From Limisphaerales bacterium (GTDB taxonomy: Bacteria; Verrucomicrobiota; Verrucomicrobiia; Limisphaerales; UBA1100): a stretch of DNA of 64,000 bases. The stretch lies in the NCBI GenBank assembly GCA_014382585.1, contig JACNJL010000036.1, forward strand, positions 62,001 to 126,000, written 5' to 3'. Numbering within the stretch: the stretch's first letter is position 1; the number at the start of each line of letters is the position of its first letter. The notes under the pieces were generated by a model. The model did not search any database, was not told the origin of the DNA, and was given only the letters and a program-made list of their open reading frames with translations. Below are positions 17,401-25,800 of the stretch, one piece after another. Both the position numbers and the translations under genes were made by a program.

Positions 17401-18055
17401 GCTCAATATAGTGAACGTCATTCGTGGCCACGAGGTTGAGGTCAAACTCCTTTGCCCACGGGATGAGCTGGGCATTCACTTTGGCTTGCTCGTTAATGCC
17501 GTGGTTTTGAAGCTCGAGAAAGAAACGCTCTTTGCCGAAGGTTTGCTTAAACCAATCAATGCTCGCACGGGCTTTGTCGGCATCATCACGCATGATGGAC
17601 TGCGGAATCTCGCTTGCCAGACAGCCGCTGAAGGCGATGAGCCCTTCATTGTTCGCCTCGAGGATTTCTTTATCAATGCGCGGTTTGTAATAAAAACCCT
17701 CAAGATGCGCGGCAGTGGTAAGGCGCACAAGATTTTTGTAGCCTTTTTCATTTTCGGCAAGCAGGAGCAAATGGTTGTAGCCATCTTTACTGCCTCGGCT
17801 GTTTGCTTTTTTATCAAATCGACTGCCCGGCGCGATGTAGACTTCGCAGCCAATGATCGGCTTCACGCCGGCGGCGCGCGACTTTTCATAAAAATCCACG
17901 GCCCCGTGCATCACCCCGTGATCGGTAATCGCCAGCGCCGGAAACTCCAACTCCGCCGCGCGGGCCACCAATTTATCCAGACGGCACGCTCCATCGAGCA
18001 TCGAAAACTCGCTATGCACGTGTAGATGAACAAATTCGGCGTGGGGCACAAGCAC
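14405..18055 (-). CDS. dnaE: DNA polymerase III alpha subunit
   Basis: The 1216-residue replicative polymerase catalytic subunit is full length for DnaE. The N-terminal PHP domain shows FVHLHVHSEFSMLDG and ALAITDHGVMHGAVDF. The polymerase active site has PDIDIDIPDDRR (catalytic Asp residues). Further conserved blocks are GSKSVIRDVGRVMG, VHAAGVVIGAEPL, YGILIYQEQVMQ and GYGFNKSHAAAYA. A helix-hairpin-helix and an OB fold (VGGLVSIVKRAISKKTDKPY) occupy the C-terminal third. It is DnaE1-like rather than PolC: no exonuclease insertion. It faces away from the RGG-rich gene, with a 143-bp divergent promoter region at 18056-18198. Confidence 0.97.
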   Translation of the reverse strand: MLVPHAEFVHLHVHSEFSMLDGACRLDKLVARAAELEFPALAITDHGVMHGAVDFYEKSRAAGVKPIIGCEVYIAPGSRFDKKANSRGSKDGYNHLLLLAENEKGYKNLVRLTTAAHLEGFYYKPRIDKEILEANNEGLIAFSGCLASEIPQSIMRDDADKARASIDWFKQTFGKERFFLELQNHGINEQAKVNAQLIPWAKEFDLNLVATNDVHYIEREHSDAHDALICIGTQTHLNDPNRMHYVPEQFYLRDADEMAALFSEVPEAVRNTLAVAEQCNVEIELGELHYPVFEPPNLYTREGYLRHQVAEAMQHRYSVRCEAKGEEFVCHSIEDATRLPNFEAAEGTNPADVNDPAVTAALAKVIDRIQVELGVIEQMGFTSYFLIVGDFIRHGRSNGIACIARGSAAGSLVTYLLEISNVDPLRYGLLFERFLNPERVNPPDIDIDIPDDRRPFLIEYVREKYGRDCVAQIITFGTMGSKSVIRDVGRVMGLSYGECDRLAKMVPDELKITLERALKQSPDLKLAYDSEEITRELIDTAFVLEDLTRNASVHAAGVVIGAEPLVNVLPLKTDADGAVVTQYPMGPVGDLGLLKMDFLGLKTLTVIRNACRLVKETQGIEIDIDAIPLDDQATYDLLNEGRTVGVFQLESGGMRDLCRKFQLGSVEHITALVALYRPGPMDLIPDFIKRRHGDVEIRYEHPLLQQISEETYGILIYQEQVMQATQLLAGYTLGGADLLRRAMGKKKVSEMAKQRETFVKGCKETNNIKPAQANKVFDLLEKFAGYGFNKSHAAAYAIVAYQTAWLKTHYPVEFLSAVCTNDMGDTAKLTVLITEAKAMGLDVLPPDLNESRTNFAPARDGKVIRYGLAAIKGVGEAAVDAMLTARGGGEPFTSLSDVCNRVDLRAVNRKVLDALIKAGACDSFGQSRASLCAQIERTLSRAASAAADRARGQETLFGMLDAGKSDDDEIPAALKNLPEWDDAERLAYEKELLGFYVSGHPLNPHLGTLKHYATHQVTDLSELPDRTISRVGGLVSIVKRAISKKTDKPYCTATVEDMTGQVTVLCVGDNYEIFNEQFELNKPLMVIGEVNNSEDVPKIFPVDVFPLDDAPRKFTLQVHLRLKTEALRPDAMDGVRELAEAHPGKIPLFLCLRQPGGASVFVEADECFNVAPGLALAADANERFGEATYYPKVDPTLPEPQRRRYAKKNNGNNDSQ

Positions 18056-18198
18056 AGTTTAGCCACGCCCCTCCGCACCACGCAAGCCGAGGATATTGGG
18101 CATCGGTTGACAACCCAAAAATCGAATGCAAAGCTTGCCTTTCCGCGTAAAACAAACCAATCTTTCCGCATCCCGCCTGATTTGTTTCAGGCCTGTGA

Positions 18199-19863
18199 AT
18201 GAGTGTTGAACCCAAAAACGAACTGTCTCTCGACCTGCAATTCTTGCCCGACTGGGCGCAGGAAGATACGGCCGTGAACAAATACGCCAACCACAAGGGC
18301 GAACAAGAACGCCCGCGCGGACGCAAAGGAAGCAGCCGAAAAGGTGGCTGGGAGGATCGTCGCCCCCCGCGCGGTGATCGCAAACCGGGAGGTGATCATA
18401 GGGGCGGTGGAGGCAACAAAGGCGGTCCGCGCGGTGAACAGCGGGGTGCGCCGCAGAATCAGCGCGGCCCACGTCCACAACGCGACTCACGCCCGCAGCG
18501 CGGCGGCAAATCCCAACGCCCCGAGGTACAGCAGCTCGACATCAAAGTTGATTTTGTGCCCGACACGCAAGGTGTTGAATCCATCGCCAAGGAAATCCGC
18601 CTCACCGGCCGCGCTTATCCGCTATTTCAAATCGCGCTGCTCGTGCTTGAACGCCCCGCGCGGTATTCGCTGAAGCTTCGTGCGCTCCGTAAATCCGGAA
18701 AATCAGGGCAAGGCAATGAATCCGGCCCACGCCTTTTCACCAGCAAAATGGATGACACCGTGTGGCTCAATCGCGGCCAAGCCGAGCGGCACACTTTCGA
18801 AAAACATTTCGACCATTTTTACGCCACCGAGAAAAACGAGATTGATGCCCCCAAAGGCAACTTTACGTTTGTGGCCCAATGCGGTTTTACCGACACGTAT
18901 CTCGGCCCGCCCAATCATCACGATTATCAAAACAAGCTCGTCCAGTTCCACGCTGATAATCTGGCGCGCGTGCCCTTCGAGAAATTTAAATCGCGCATTC
19001 GAATCATCAAAGAAGAGGAAGCGGTGAACGCGTGGATCGAGCAATCTAAATGGCGCACCACGTGGAAATCACTGCAAACCGATGAGCCCGTCATCTTCGC
19101 GCGGCGCGATGAAGTGCAGGCCCATTTCCGTGCACATCATGCCGAATCAATTGTGGATGAAGCGGATACCGCAACAGTCACCGGCAACGCAGCCAAGGCC
19201 ATGCGTGAGCCCCATTTGTTGGCTGATTATTTGCGCGATCAATGGCACCGGCAAAAGCATTTTCCAATGCAACTCTCCACGCACCTCAGCAAAATGTTTG
19301 CCGGAATGGGGCTGCAGTTTTTTAAGAAAGACAAAAAGGTCACGCACGTTTCCGTGGCGCGCCCGAATTATTTGGACGTCGCCGCCACGCCCGTGAGCGA
19401 TGGGGTGCGCCGCATCGTGGAATTTGTCGAGATCACCCCCAATTGCACGCGCCGATTGATTCTTGAAAACCTCGCTGGTCTCGAACACGTGGAGCCCAAG
19501 GAAGGCGAAGCGCCACCGCCCGCGCCCGAACAAACCGAAGAACAAAAGCAACTCATCTCCGATTTACACTGGCTCATCCACCAAGGCCACGTCCTCGAAT
19601 TTGCCAACGGCCTAATCGAAACTGCCAAAAAGCCCCGCCCGAAAGAGGAGAAGAAGGAGAAGAAGGAGAAGAAATCAAAGGACGGGCAGTCGAATATTGA
19701 GAAAGCGGATCCGGTAGAGGTTGCTTCTGTTGAAGAAGCATCCAAAGCTGAAGCTGAAGTTGAAGTGACTGAGGAAGTGCCAGAGGCACCAACGCCAGAG
19801 GCACCAACGCCGGAAGCTGCGACTGGCGAAGATTCAGTTTCAGAAAAAACAACGAACGAATAA
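18199..19863 (+). CDS. Uncharacterised protein with RGG-rich N-terminus and acidic tail
   Basis: The 554-residue soluble protein has three parts. Residues 1-110 are basic and full of Arg-Gly pairs (GDHRGGGGNKGGPRGEQRG, QRDSRPQRGG), like nucleic-acid-binding disordered tails. Residues 115-440 form a folded core with SIAKEIRLTGRAYPLFQIAL, RLFTSKMDDTVWLNRGQAE and CGFTDTYLGPPNHHDYQ. The end is a Lys/Glu-rich stretch followed by an acidic tail with repeated APTPE. I do not recognise the core; I have an impression of a PVC-restricted conserved protein. RNA binding is inferred only from the RGG region. It is divergent from dnaE. Confidence 0.8.
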   Translation: MSVEPKNELSLDLQFLPDWAQEDTAVNKYANHKGEQERPRGRKGSSRKGGWEDRRPPRGDRKPGGDHRGGGGNKGGPRGEQRGAPQNQRGPRPQRDSRPQRGGKSQRPEVQQLDIKVDFVPDTQGVESIAKEIRLTGRAYPLFQIALLVLERPARYSLKLRALRKSGKSGQGNESGPRLFTSKMDDTVWLNRGQAERHTFEKHFDHFYATEKNEIDAPKGNFTFVAQCGFTDTYLGPPNHHDYQNKLVQFHADNLARVPFEKFKSRIRIIKEEEAVNAWIEQSKWRTTWKSLQTDEPVIFARRDEVQAHFRAHHAESIVDEADTATVTGNAAKAMREPHLLADYLRDQWHRQKHFPMQLSTHLSKMFAGMGLQFFKKDKKVTHVSVARPNYLDVAATPVSDGVRRIVEFVEITPNCTRRLILENLAGLEHVEPKEGEAPPPAPEQTEEQKQLISDLHWLIHQGHVLEFANGLIETAKKPRPKEEKKEKKEKKSKDGQSNIEKADPVEVASVEEASKAEAEVEVTEEVPEAPTPEAPTPEAATGEDSVSEKTTNE

Positions 19864-19884
19864 TCCAATCCCAAAATAGGTGGA

Positions 19885-20193
19885 TTATTGGGAATGCTTC
19901 TCCCCAATGGCTCGCAGATACTCGTGCGCGAAAAGCCCTGTTCCGTGGCCGTCCTTCCAAAAAATTTGCACCGCGTAACCGCCCACCGGTTGCAGATGCT
20001 TGATTTGAAATGAGGATTCGGTGAACGCCATTTTCGGCCCCTTCGCCACGTTGCCCATCACGTCCGTTTCCCCTGCGCACGAGGCGCACGGGCACGCTCG
20101 TCGCAGCGCTTCCAGCGCCACAAAATGCTCTGCGCCATCGTCCCATTTCAGCGCCAATTCCCCGCCCACCGGCTGTAAATCCACCAATCGCAT
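19885..20193 (-). CDS. DUF971 (gamma-butyrobetaine hydroxylase N-terminal-like) protein
   Basis: The small 102-residue protein starts MRLVDLQPVGGELALKW and contains WDDGAEHFVALEALRRACPC, CASC, then AVQIFWKDGHGTGLFAHEYL. This is the stand-alone DUF971 domain, a small metal-binding fold also found at the N-terminus of gamma-butyrobetaine hydroxylase. The cysteines in ACPCASC may bind metal. In other bacteria such proteins have been linked to iron-sulfur or cofactor assembly, but the role here is unknown. I use ATG 20193, where the domain begins, not upstream in-frame starts. It is convergent with the RGG-rich gene. Confidence 0.85.
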   Translation of the reverse strand: MRLVDLQPVGGELALKWDDGAEHFVALEALRRACPCASCAGETDVMGNVAKGPKMAFTESSFQIKHLQPVGGYAVQIFWKDGHGTGLFAHEYLRAIGEKHSQ

Positions 20194-20300
20194 GCGGCTT
20201 ATTAGCAAATAATCCCCTAAAAAACAGGTAAAAATAAAAAACATTGCCACGCCAAACTTTTTTCCTTGCACCAAACTTCCTCCTTCGGCAGATTCCCCGC

Positions 20301-21266
20301 ATGAATATGACCCAATACCTCACCAAACTTGTCTCGCGCCGATTTACTTTGGCTGCGGGAATTTCTCTGTTGGCCCTCATTGTCACCGGTTGCGGCGGCA
20401 AAACCGAAACAACCCCGGATGCCGGAAATGCCACCGGTGGTAAACTCAAAGTTACCACTACGGTGAATATGGTGAGCGATCTCGTGCGCGAAGTGGGCGG
20501 CGAACACGTGGAAGTCAGCGAGCTGATGGGGCCGGGGGTGGATCCGCATCTCTTCAAGGCCAGCGCCGGCGATGTCGACAAGCTGATGAATGCTGATGTG
20601 GTTTTTTATGTCGGCCTGTTGCTCGAAGGAAAAATTCAGGACACGTTGGACAAAGTGGAAAGCGCTTACGCGGTGACCAGTAAGATCGACACCAAACGAT
20701 TGGAAAAACCCGAGGAATTCGAGGGCCACTTTGATCCACATATTTGGTTTGATGTCACCTTGTGGGTGGACACCGTGGACGTCGTGGTGGAAGGGTTGAG
20801 CAAAGCCGACTCCGCTCACGCCGCGGATTACAAAAAGAACGGCGAAGCCACCAAAGCCAAAATGAACGCGCTGCACGAATGGTCGTTGGCCAAAGTGAAA
20901 GAGCTTCCCGAAGCCAAGCGCATTCTCATTACCAGTCACGATGCTTATAATTATTTTGGACGTGCATATGGCTTCAAAGTGGTTGGCCTGCAGGGCATTT
21001 CCACCGTGAATGAAGCGAGCCTTGCGGATGTGGCTAAGATGGTGGACTTCATCAAAGAAAATAAAGTGAAGGCGGTTTTCGTGGAAAGCAGTGTGTCGCC
21101 CGCGACCATCAAACGTATCAGTGAAGATTCCGGCGCCGTGATTGGTGGCGAGCTTTTCTCCGACGCGATGGGCGAGCACGGCAAAATGGAACACGGCAAC
21201 GACGTGGGCACTTACGAAGGGATGATCAAGCACAACCTCAGCACCATCGTCAACGCGCTCAAGTAG
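20301..21266 (+). CDS. Metal (Zn/Mn) ABC transporter substrate-binding lipoprotein, TroA/ZnuA-like
   Basis: The 321-residue periplasmic metal receptor begins with a lipoprotein signal (lipobox LIVTGC), so it should be membrane anchored. Metal ligands of the TroA/ZnuA fold are visible in GPGVDPHLFKAS (His), FDPHIWFDVTLW (His), ITSHDAYNYFGRAYGF (His) and FVESSVSPATIKRI (Glu). There is no His-rich loop as in typical ZnuA, so manganese or iron are as likely as zinc. It is the first gene of a five-gene operon with a porin, an ATPase and two permeases. The upstream promoter region is shared with the divergent DUF971 gene. Confidence 0.93.
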   Translation: MNMTQYLTKLVSRRFTLAAGISLLALIVTGCGGKTETTPDAGNATGGKLKVTTTVNMVSDLVREVGGEHVEVSELMGPGVDPHLFKASAGDVDKLMNADVVFYVGLLLEGKIQDTLDKVESAYAVTSKIDTKRLEKPEEFEGHFDPHIWFDVTLWVDTVDVVVEGLSKADSAHAADYKKNGEATKAKMNALHEWSLAKVKELPEAKRILITSHDAYNYFGRAYGFKVVGLQGISTVNEASLADVAKMVDFIKENKVKAVFVESSVSPATIKRISEDSGAVIGGELFSDAMGEHGKMEHGNDVGTYEGMIKHNLSTIVNALK

Positions 21267-21297
21267 CGCCATTGTCCACCTCAATTTAATTCACCGC

Positions 21298-22518
21298 ATG
21301 AAAAAAATAATTACCAGCATAGTCTGCCTGTGCGGCGCGTTCGCGCTGCCGGCACAAGATAGCGTTTGGGATCGCGAGCAACTCAGCGGCGACTGGGGCG
21401 GCAAACGCAGCGCGTGGGCGGCGGCAGGCTACGAGTTTTCCCTCAGCTACGATGTGGAGGTCTTCCGCAATGCCTCCGGCGGCACAAGCAAGGGCACGGT
21501 CATCGATGGCCTTGGCTACGGCGCATTGGATATTGACCTCGAAAAAGCCGCCGGCTGGAGCAGTGCGGATTTCCGCATCAGCACGCTCTGGACCCACGGC
21601 GCAAGCGCCACAGGCAAACACGTGGGCGATGAACTCACCGTCAGCAATATGGACGCCTACGATGGCCTGCGCTTGCACGAGGTGTGGGTCGATAAATCCT
21701 TCGGCAACCATTCAATCCGCTTCGGCAATCTGTTGGCGGACGAAGAATTTGCCGTCACCGAATTTGGCGGCGTATTTATTAACGCCGCCTTCGGCCAGCC
21801 GGCCTTTTGGGCGGCCAACACACTGAACACCGGCCCCGCTTTCAACGTGGCGGCGCTGGGCGTGCGTTACCGTATTGATTTCTCCGAAACGTGCTACGCA
21901 CAGGCGGGCATTTACGATGGCGACAGCTTCGACAGTGCCGACGGTGATGCCACCATCAACCAACACGGCCTCCATTTCGAGCTCGGCAACGGGCAGGGGT
22001 GGACCAGCCTTTACGAGATTGGCTACAACGGGTTTGCGGTGGACGACGGCACGGGACTACCCAGCGCGTACCGACTGGGCGCATGGCATCACAGCACGTC
22101 TTTTTCCAAACACGACAGTACCAATGGCGAGGGCAACTGGGGGCTATACGGTGCGACCGACAAACTTCTTTGGCGCGAAGAAGGCGATCAGGGGCTTGGC
22201 AGCTTTCTGCGCTTTGGCACTGGCCAGCGCGATCGCAGTCGCTTCCATTGGGTGTTCGACACCGGCCTGAGCTACACCGGCTTGTTGCCCGGACGCGATG
22301 AGGATGTGGCCGGCCTCGGTTTTGTTTATGCCAAACACTCTGGGGCTATCACCGATGCCGTGAAGTCGCACGAAGCGGTGATTGAGGCGACGTATCGCAT
22401 CCAGCTCGCCCCCGCGGTTTATTTGCAACCCGATATTCAGTGGATCAATCGGCCGAGCGGTGATACAACCACCAGTGACGCGCTGGTGTTTGGCTTGCGC
22501 GCCGGATTCACTTTTTAA
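21298..22518 (+). CDS. OprB-like outer membrane porin in the metal-uptake operon
   Basis: The 406-residue protein has a signal peptide (MKKIITSIVCLCGAFALPAQ) and then WDREQLSGDWGGKRSAWAAAGY, the N-terminal signature of carbohydrate-selective porins (OprB family). Alternating beta-strand patterns run to a C-terminal aromatic residue (ALVFGLRAGFTF), as expected for a barrel inserted by the BAM machinery. It lies between the metal-binding lipoprotein gene and the ABC ATPase gene, and its TAA overlaps the ATPase ATG (TAATG). That position points to metal or metal-chelate entry rather than sugar uptake; this is inference from context. Confidence 0.88.
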   Translation: MKKIITSIVCLCGAFALPAQDSVWDREQLSGDWGGKRSAWAAAGYEFSLSYDVEVFRNASGGTSKGTVIDGLGYGALDIDLEKAAGWSSADFRISTLWTHGASATGKHVGDELTVSNMDAYDGLRLHEVWVDKSFGNHSIRFGNLLADEEFAVTEFGGVFINAAFGQPAFWAANTLNTGPAFNVAALGVRYRIDFSETCYAQAGIYDGDSFDSADGDATINQHGLHFELGNGQGWTSLYEIGYNGFAVDDGTGLPSAYRLGAWHHSTSFSKHDSTNGEGNWGLYGATDKLLWREEGDQGLGSFLRFGTGQRDRSRFHWVFDTGLSYTGLLPGRDEDVAGLGFVYAKHSGAITDAVKSHEAVIEATYRIQLAPAVYLQPDIQWINRPSGDTTTSDALVFGLRAGFTF

Positions 22519-23300
22519 TGAGCACCCACGGGATAAACGGGAACGAGCCGCCGCCCCTTGAATTTCACGACCTCACTGTCGCCTATCACAAACGGCCGGT
22601 GCTATGGGGCATTGATCTTGAGATTCCCAAAGGCCAACTCGTCGGCATCATCGGCCCCAATGGCGCGGGCAAATCCACGCTCATCAAAGCCGCAATGGGT
22701 TTGCTGCCGCTCAATAGTGGTTGGGTGAAAGTCTTTGGCGAGCCCATCAAAAAAAATCTCAAGCGCGTCGGCTACGTGCCCCAACGCGAATCGGTTGATT
22801 GGGATTTTCCCGTCAGCGTGATGGACGTTGTCCTAATGGGCCGTTACGGCCACCTTGGTCTGATGCGCCGCCCATCAAAAAAGGATCGCGACATTGCGCG
22901 CGATTGTTTGGAGAAAGTCAAATTGCTGCCCTACGCGAATCGGCAGATTTCCAATCTTTCCGGCGGCCAACAGCAACGTGTTTTCCTCGCGCGCGCTCTC
23001 GCGCAGGAGAGCGATATTTATTTTATGGACGAACCCTTCGCGGGCGTGGACGCCGCCACCGAGACGGCCATCGTCGCCATCCTTCACGAACTGAAAGAGC
23101 GCGGCAAAACACTGCTCGTCGTCCATCACGACCTCCCCACCGCCAAAGAATATTTCGACAGCCTTCTGCTCCTCAATATGCGCGTCATCGCCTATGGCCC
23201 CACGGAGGAAGTGTTCAAGTATGATCTGCTGCAAAGCACATACGGCGGTCGGCTCACCATTCTCAGCGAAGTGGCCGAGGCCGTGCGGGAGAAATCCTGA
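22518..23300 (+). CDS. Metal ABC transporter ATP-binding protein
   Basis: The 260-residue ATPase has Walker A (IIGPNGAGKSTLIKAA), the Q-loop YVPQRESVDWDFP, the signature NLSGGQQQRVFLARAL, Walker B (IYFMDEPFAGVD) and the H-loop LLVVHHDLPT. The YVPQ-DWDFP region is characteristic of the Zn/Mn (ZnuC/MntB-like) family. It overlaps both neighbours (TAATG upstream; ATGC start of the permease at 23300), which indicates coupled translation of the transporter. Confidence 0.95.
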   Translation: MSTHGINGNEPPPLEFHDLTVAYHKRPVLWGIDLEIPKGQLVGIIGPNGAGKSTLIKAAMGLLPLNSGWVKVFGEPIKKNLKRVGYVPQRESVDWDFPVSVMDVVLMGRYGHLGLMRRPSKKDRDIARDCLEKVKLLPYANRQISNLSGGQQQRVFLARALAQESDIYFMDEPFAGVDAATETAIVAILHELKERGKTLLVVHHDLPTAKEYFDSLLLLNMRVIAYGPTEEVFKYDLLQSTYGGRLTILSEVAEAVREKS

Positions 23301-24757
23301 TGCGCCACTTGCCTTTCATTGCGGGGTTATGCCTGCTCGCCGTCGCGATGCCCGCGTGGGCCGATCGCATTGGCGACCTTTCCGAAACCACCGTGCTCGA
23401 ACAGGCCAAACGGTTTTTTAGCTTTCGCGATCCTTCTGTGCGCTATGCGCTCATCGGCTCAATTTTGTTGGGCATCAGTTGCGGGTTAATGGGCGGCTTT
23501 ATTGTGGTGCGGAAATTGGCGCTGTTTGGAGATACTCTTTCGCACGCGGTGTTGCCCGGCGTGGCGCTGGGTTTTTTATGGGATATGGACAAAGATCCAA
23601 TCGCCATTTTCATTGGTGCAACGCTCGCCGGATTGCTCGGTGGCGCGATGGTCTCACTCATTCGGCAAACCACGCGGCTCAAAGAAGACACCGCGCTGGG
23701 CATTGTGCTCGCCTCGTTTTTTGCCGTGGGCATTTGCCTGCTCACGCGCATCCAAAAAATGCCCGGCAACAAAGGCGGGCTCGATGAATTTCTCTTTGGC
23801 TCCGCGGCCTCCATCGGTCAGTCGGATATTATTTTGATGGCCGTTGTTACTGGATTGGCTGTGCTGCTTGTTGGGGTTTTTTACAAAGAACTGTTGATCA
23901 CCAGTTTCGATGCCGCCTTCGCGCGTGCGGCGGGGTTTCCTGTCAACATCATCAACTACGCGCTCACGTTGCTGCTCGCCTTTAGCGTCGTAGTGGCTTT
24001 GCGTGCGGTGGGCGTGGTGCTCGTGAGCGCAATGCTGATCACGCCCGCAGCCGCTGCGTATTTGCTCACTGACCGAATGCATCGACTGCTCGGCTTGGCC
24101 GCGTTGTTCGGCGTGATAGCCGGCGCGATGGGCGCGTTCATTTCTTTTCTCGCCAACAACATTCCCACCGGCCCCTTGATGGTGATGGCGGCAACGTTCG
24201 TGTTTGTGCTCGCCTTCTTTTTTGGGCCGCGCCACGGCGTACTGATGCGTTGGTGGCGGCAGAAATCCCGCTCCGCCCGCGTCCAACGCGAGAACACGTT
24301 GAAAGCAGTTTATCACGTGCTCGAGGCGCGGGAGTTTGATGGCGAAGGCGTGTCCCTGCGCGAACTCGCCGAGCGCCGCCGCGAAACCCTCGATGAAGCC
24401 CGCGCCCAATCCGACGCTCTCCGCCAACACCAAATGGCCACGCTGCACGATGACGGCGACGCCATCCACCTCACGCCCGATGGCTGGCAGCGCGCTTGCG
24501 AGATTGTTCGCAACCATCGTCTTTGGGAACTCTACCTCACCAACGAAGCCCACATCGCGCCCGATCACGTGCACGAAGACGCTGAAATCATCGAGCACGT
24601 GCTCGGTGAAGAAACTGTGCGCCAACTTGAGCGCACTTTAAATCACGCCACCCGCGATCCGCACGGCCGATCCATCCCCGGCCTTGCCGACCTCGCCAGT
24701 GGGAACACCCTGTTCGGCCCACCCGAAACCCTCACCGGTTACGCTCCACGCCTATGA
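23300..24757 (+). CDS. Metal ABC permease fused to a DtxR/MntR-like domain
   Basis: The 485-residue protein starts with a signal-like segment (PFIAGLCLLAVAMPAWA) and an ABC-3 permease domain of about 280 residues (GGFIVVRKLALFGDTLSHAV, LVSAMLITPAAAAYLL). After about residue 320 comes a soluble region: a winged-helix-like part (LREFAER-type helix seen as VSLRELAERRRETLDEA), then the dimerisation/metal-binding part NHRLWELYLTNEAHIAPDHV and HEDAEIIEHVLGE, which matches DtxR/MntR regulators. The EH pair and Glu residues there are plausible metal ligands. The tail is cytoplasmic by topology, so it could sense metal and gate transport. Its end overlaps the second permease (24754). Confidence 0.9.
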   Translation: MRHLPFIAGLCLLAVAMPAWADRIGDLSETTVLEQAKRFFSFRDPSVRYALIGSILLGISCGLMGGFIVVRKLALFGDTLSHAVLPGVALGFLWDMDKDPIAIFIGATLAGLLGGAMVSLIRQTTRLKEDTALGIVLASFFAVGICLLTRIQKMPGNKGGLDEFLFGSAASIGQSDIILMAVVTGLAVLLVGVFYKELLITSFDAAFARAAGFPVNIINYALTLLLAFSVVVALRAVGVVLVSAMLITPAAAAYLLTDRMHRLLGLAALFGVIAGAMGAFISFLANNIPTGPLMVMAATFVFVLAFFFGPRHGVLMRWWRQKSRSARVQRENTLKAVYHVLEAREFDGEGVSLRELAERRRETLDEARAQSDALRQHQMATLHDDGDAIHLTPDGWQRACEIVRNHRLWELYLTNEAHIAPDHVHEDAEIIEHVLGEETVRQLERTLNHATRDPHGRSIPGLADLASGNTLFGPPETLTGYAPRL

Positions 24758-25797
24758 ACGAACTGCTCCCCGCATTTGAATGGCAGCAGCACGTGATCGC
24801 CCCGTGGACCAACGGCCTCAAGTCCACCCTGTGGATTGTGCTGATGGGCTTCTTCGTCGCCACCGCGTGCGGGTTGCTTGGAAACTATCTCATCCTGCGC
24901 CGAATGGCGCTCGTCGGCGATGCCATCAGCCACAGCGTACTTGCCGGCATCGGCGTCGCCGTGGTGCTTGCTCTACAACTGGACACACCCACCCTTTTTA
25001 TCGCCGCCCTTGCCGCCGGTTTGGTCACCACCCTCATCATCGAAATCATCCATCGCTACACCCGCGTGAAACAAGACGCCGCCATCGGCATCGCCTTCAC
25101 CAGCCTCTTCGCCCTCGGCGTGATTTTGATCAGTATGAAATCCGGCAAAGTGCATATCGATACCGAGTGCGTGCTGTACGGTGAAGTCGCCCTCGTGCCG
25201 TTGGAAAAATTTACGTTAACCCTCGCCCCCGCGCTCGCCGGCGCTGTCGGCAAACTTCCGATGTCCGAAGTGTACCTGCGCGGCAATGATCTGGTGATGG
25301 CGCCCGACGTCATCCGAATGGGCTTCGTCGCCCTCGCCGTGGCATTGCTCGTGTGGGTTTTTTACAAAGAACTCCTCGTCAGTTCCTTCGACCCCGCGCT
25401 CGCCTTCTCCCTCGGCATCAACGCCACCGTCGTTCATTATGCCCTGATGGCGCTGCTCTCCGTAGTTGTCGTCAGCGCCTTTGAATCCGTGGGCGCCATC
25501 CTCGTCGTGGCCATGCTCATCCTCCCCGGCGCCACCGCCCATTTGCTCTCCGCTCGTTTACCCGTCATCCTCGCCCTCACTATCCTCCACGCCGCCCTCG
25601 GCACGCTACTGGGATTTCACCTTGCCACCTGGTTAAACTGCTCCATCGCCGGCGCCTTCGTCGTTGCCGGAATGGCTCTCTTCCTCCTCGCCTGGCTCCT
25701 TAGCCCCCACGACGGACTCCTCGCCCAATGGCACCGCCGCCGCAACGTAAAGCTCGAACCGCCCGAAGAAATTACTACAGAAAAAACCGCGCCTTAA
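24754..25797 (+). CDS. Second metal ABC transporter permease
   Basis: The 347-residue integral membrane protein of the ABC-3 (Zn/Mn/Fe) permease family begins MNELLPAFEWQQHVIAPWT. It contains LLGNYLILRRMALVGDAISHSV, DAAIGIAFTSLFALGVILIS and AILVVAMLILPGATAHLL. Compared with the first permease it has an extra periplasmic stretch around residues 150-180 and lacks the DtxR-like tail. The start overlaps the previous stop (ATGA), and the two permeases probably form a heterodimer with the ATPase encoded upstream. Last gene of the operon; no clear terminator before the convergent PIN gene four bases away. Confidence 0.94.
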   Translation: MNELLPAFEWQQHVIAPWTNGLKSTLWIVLMGFFVATACGLLGNYLILRRMALVGDAISHSVLAGIGVAVVLALQLDTPTLFIAALAAGLVTTLIIEIIHRYTRVKQDAAIGIAFTSLFALGVILISMKSGKVHIDTECVLYGEVALVPLEKFTLTLAPALAGAVGKLPMSEVYLRGNDLVMAPDVIRMGFVALAVALLVWVFYKELLVSSFDPALAFSLGINATVVHYALMALLSVVVVSAFESVGAILVVAMLILPGATAHLLSARLPVILALTILHAALGTLLGFHLATWLNCSIAGAFVVAGMALFLLAWLLSPHDGLLAQWHRRRNVKLEPPEEITTEKTAP

Positions 25798-25800
25798 CGC

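Noticed and set aside
16946-18025. 359-codon plus-strand frame opposite the 5' part of dnaE
   Set aside because: Antisense of the PHP and polymerase domains; no recognisable motif or start context.
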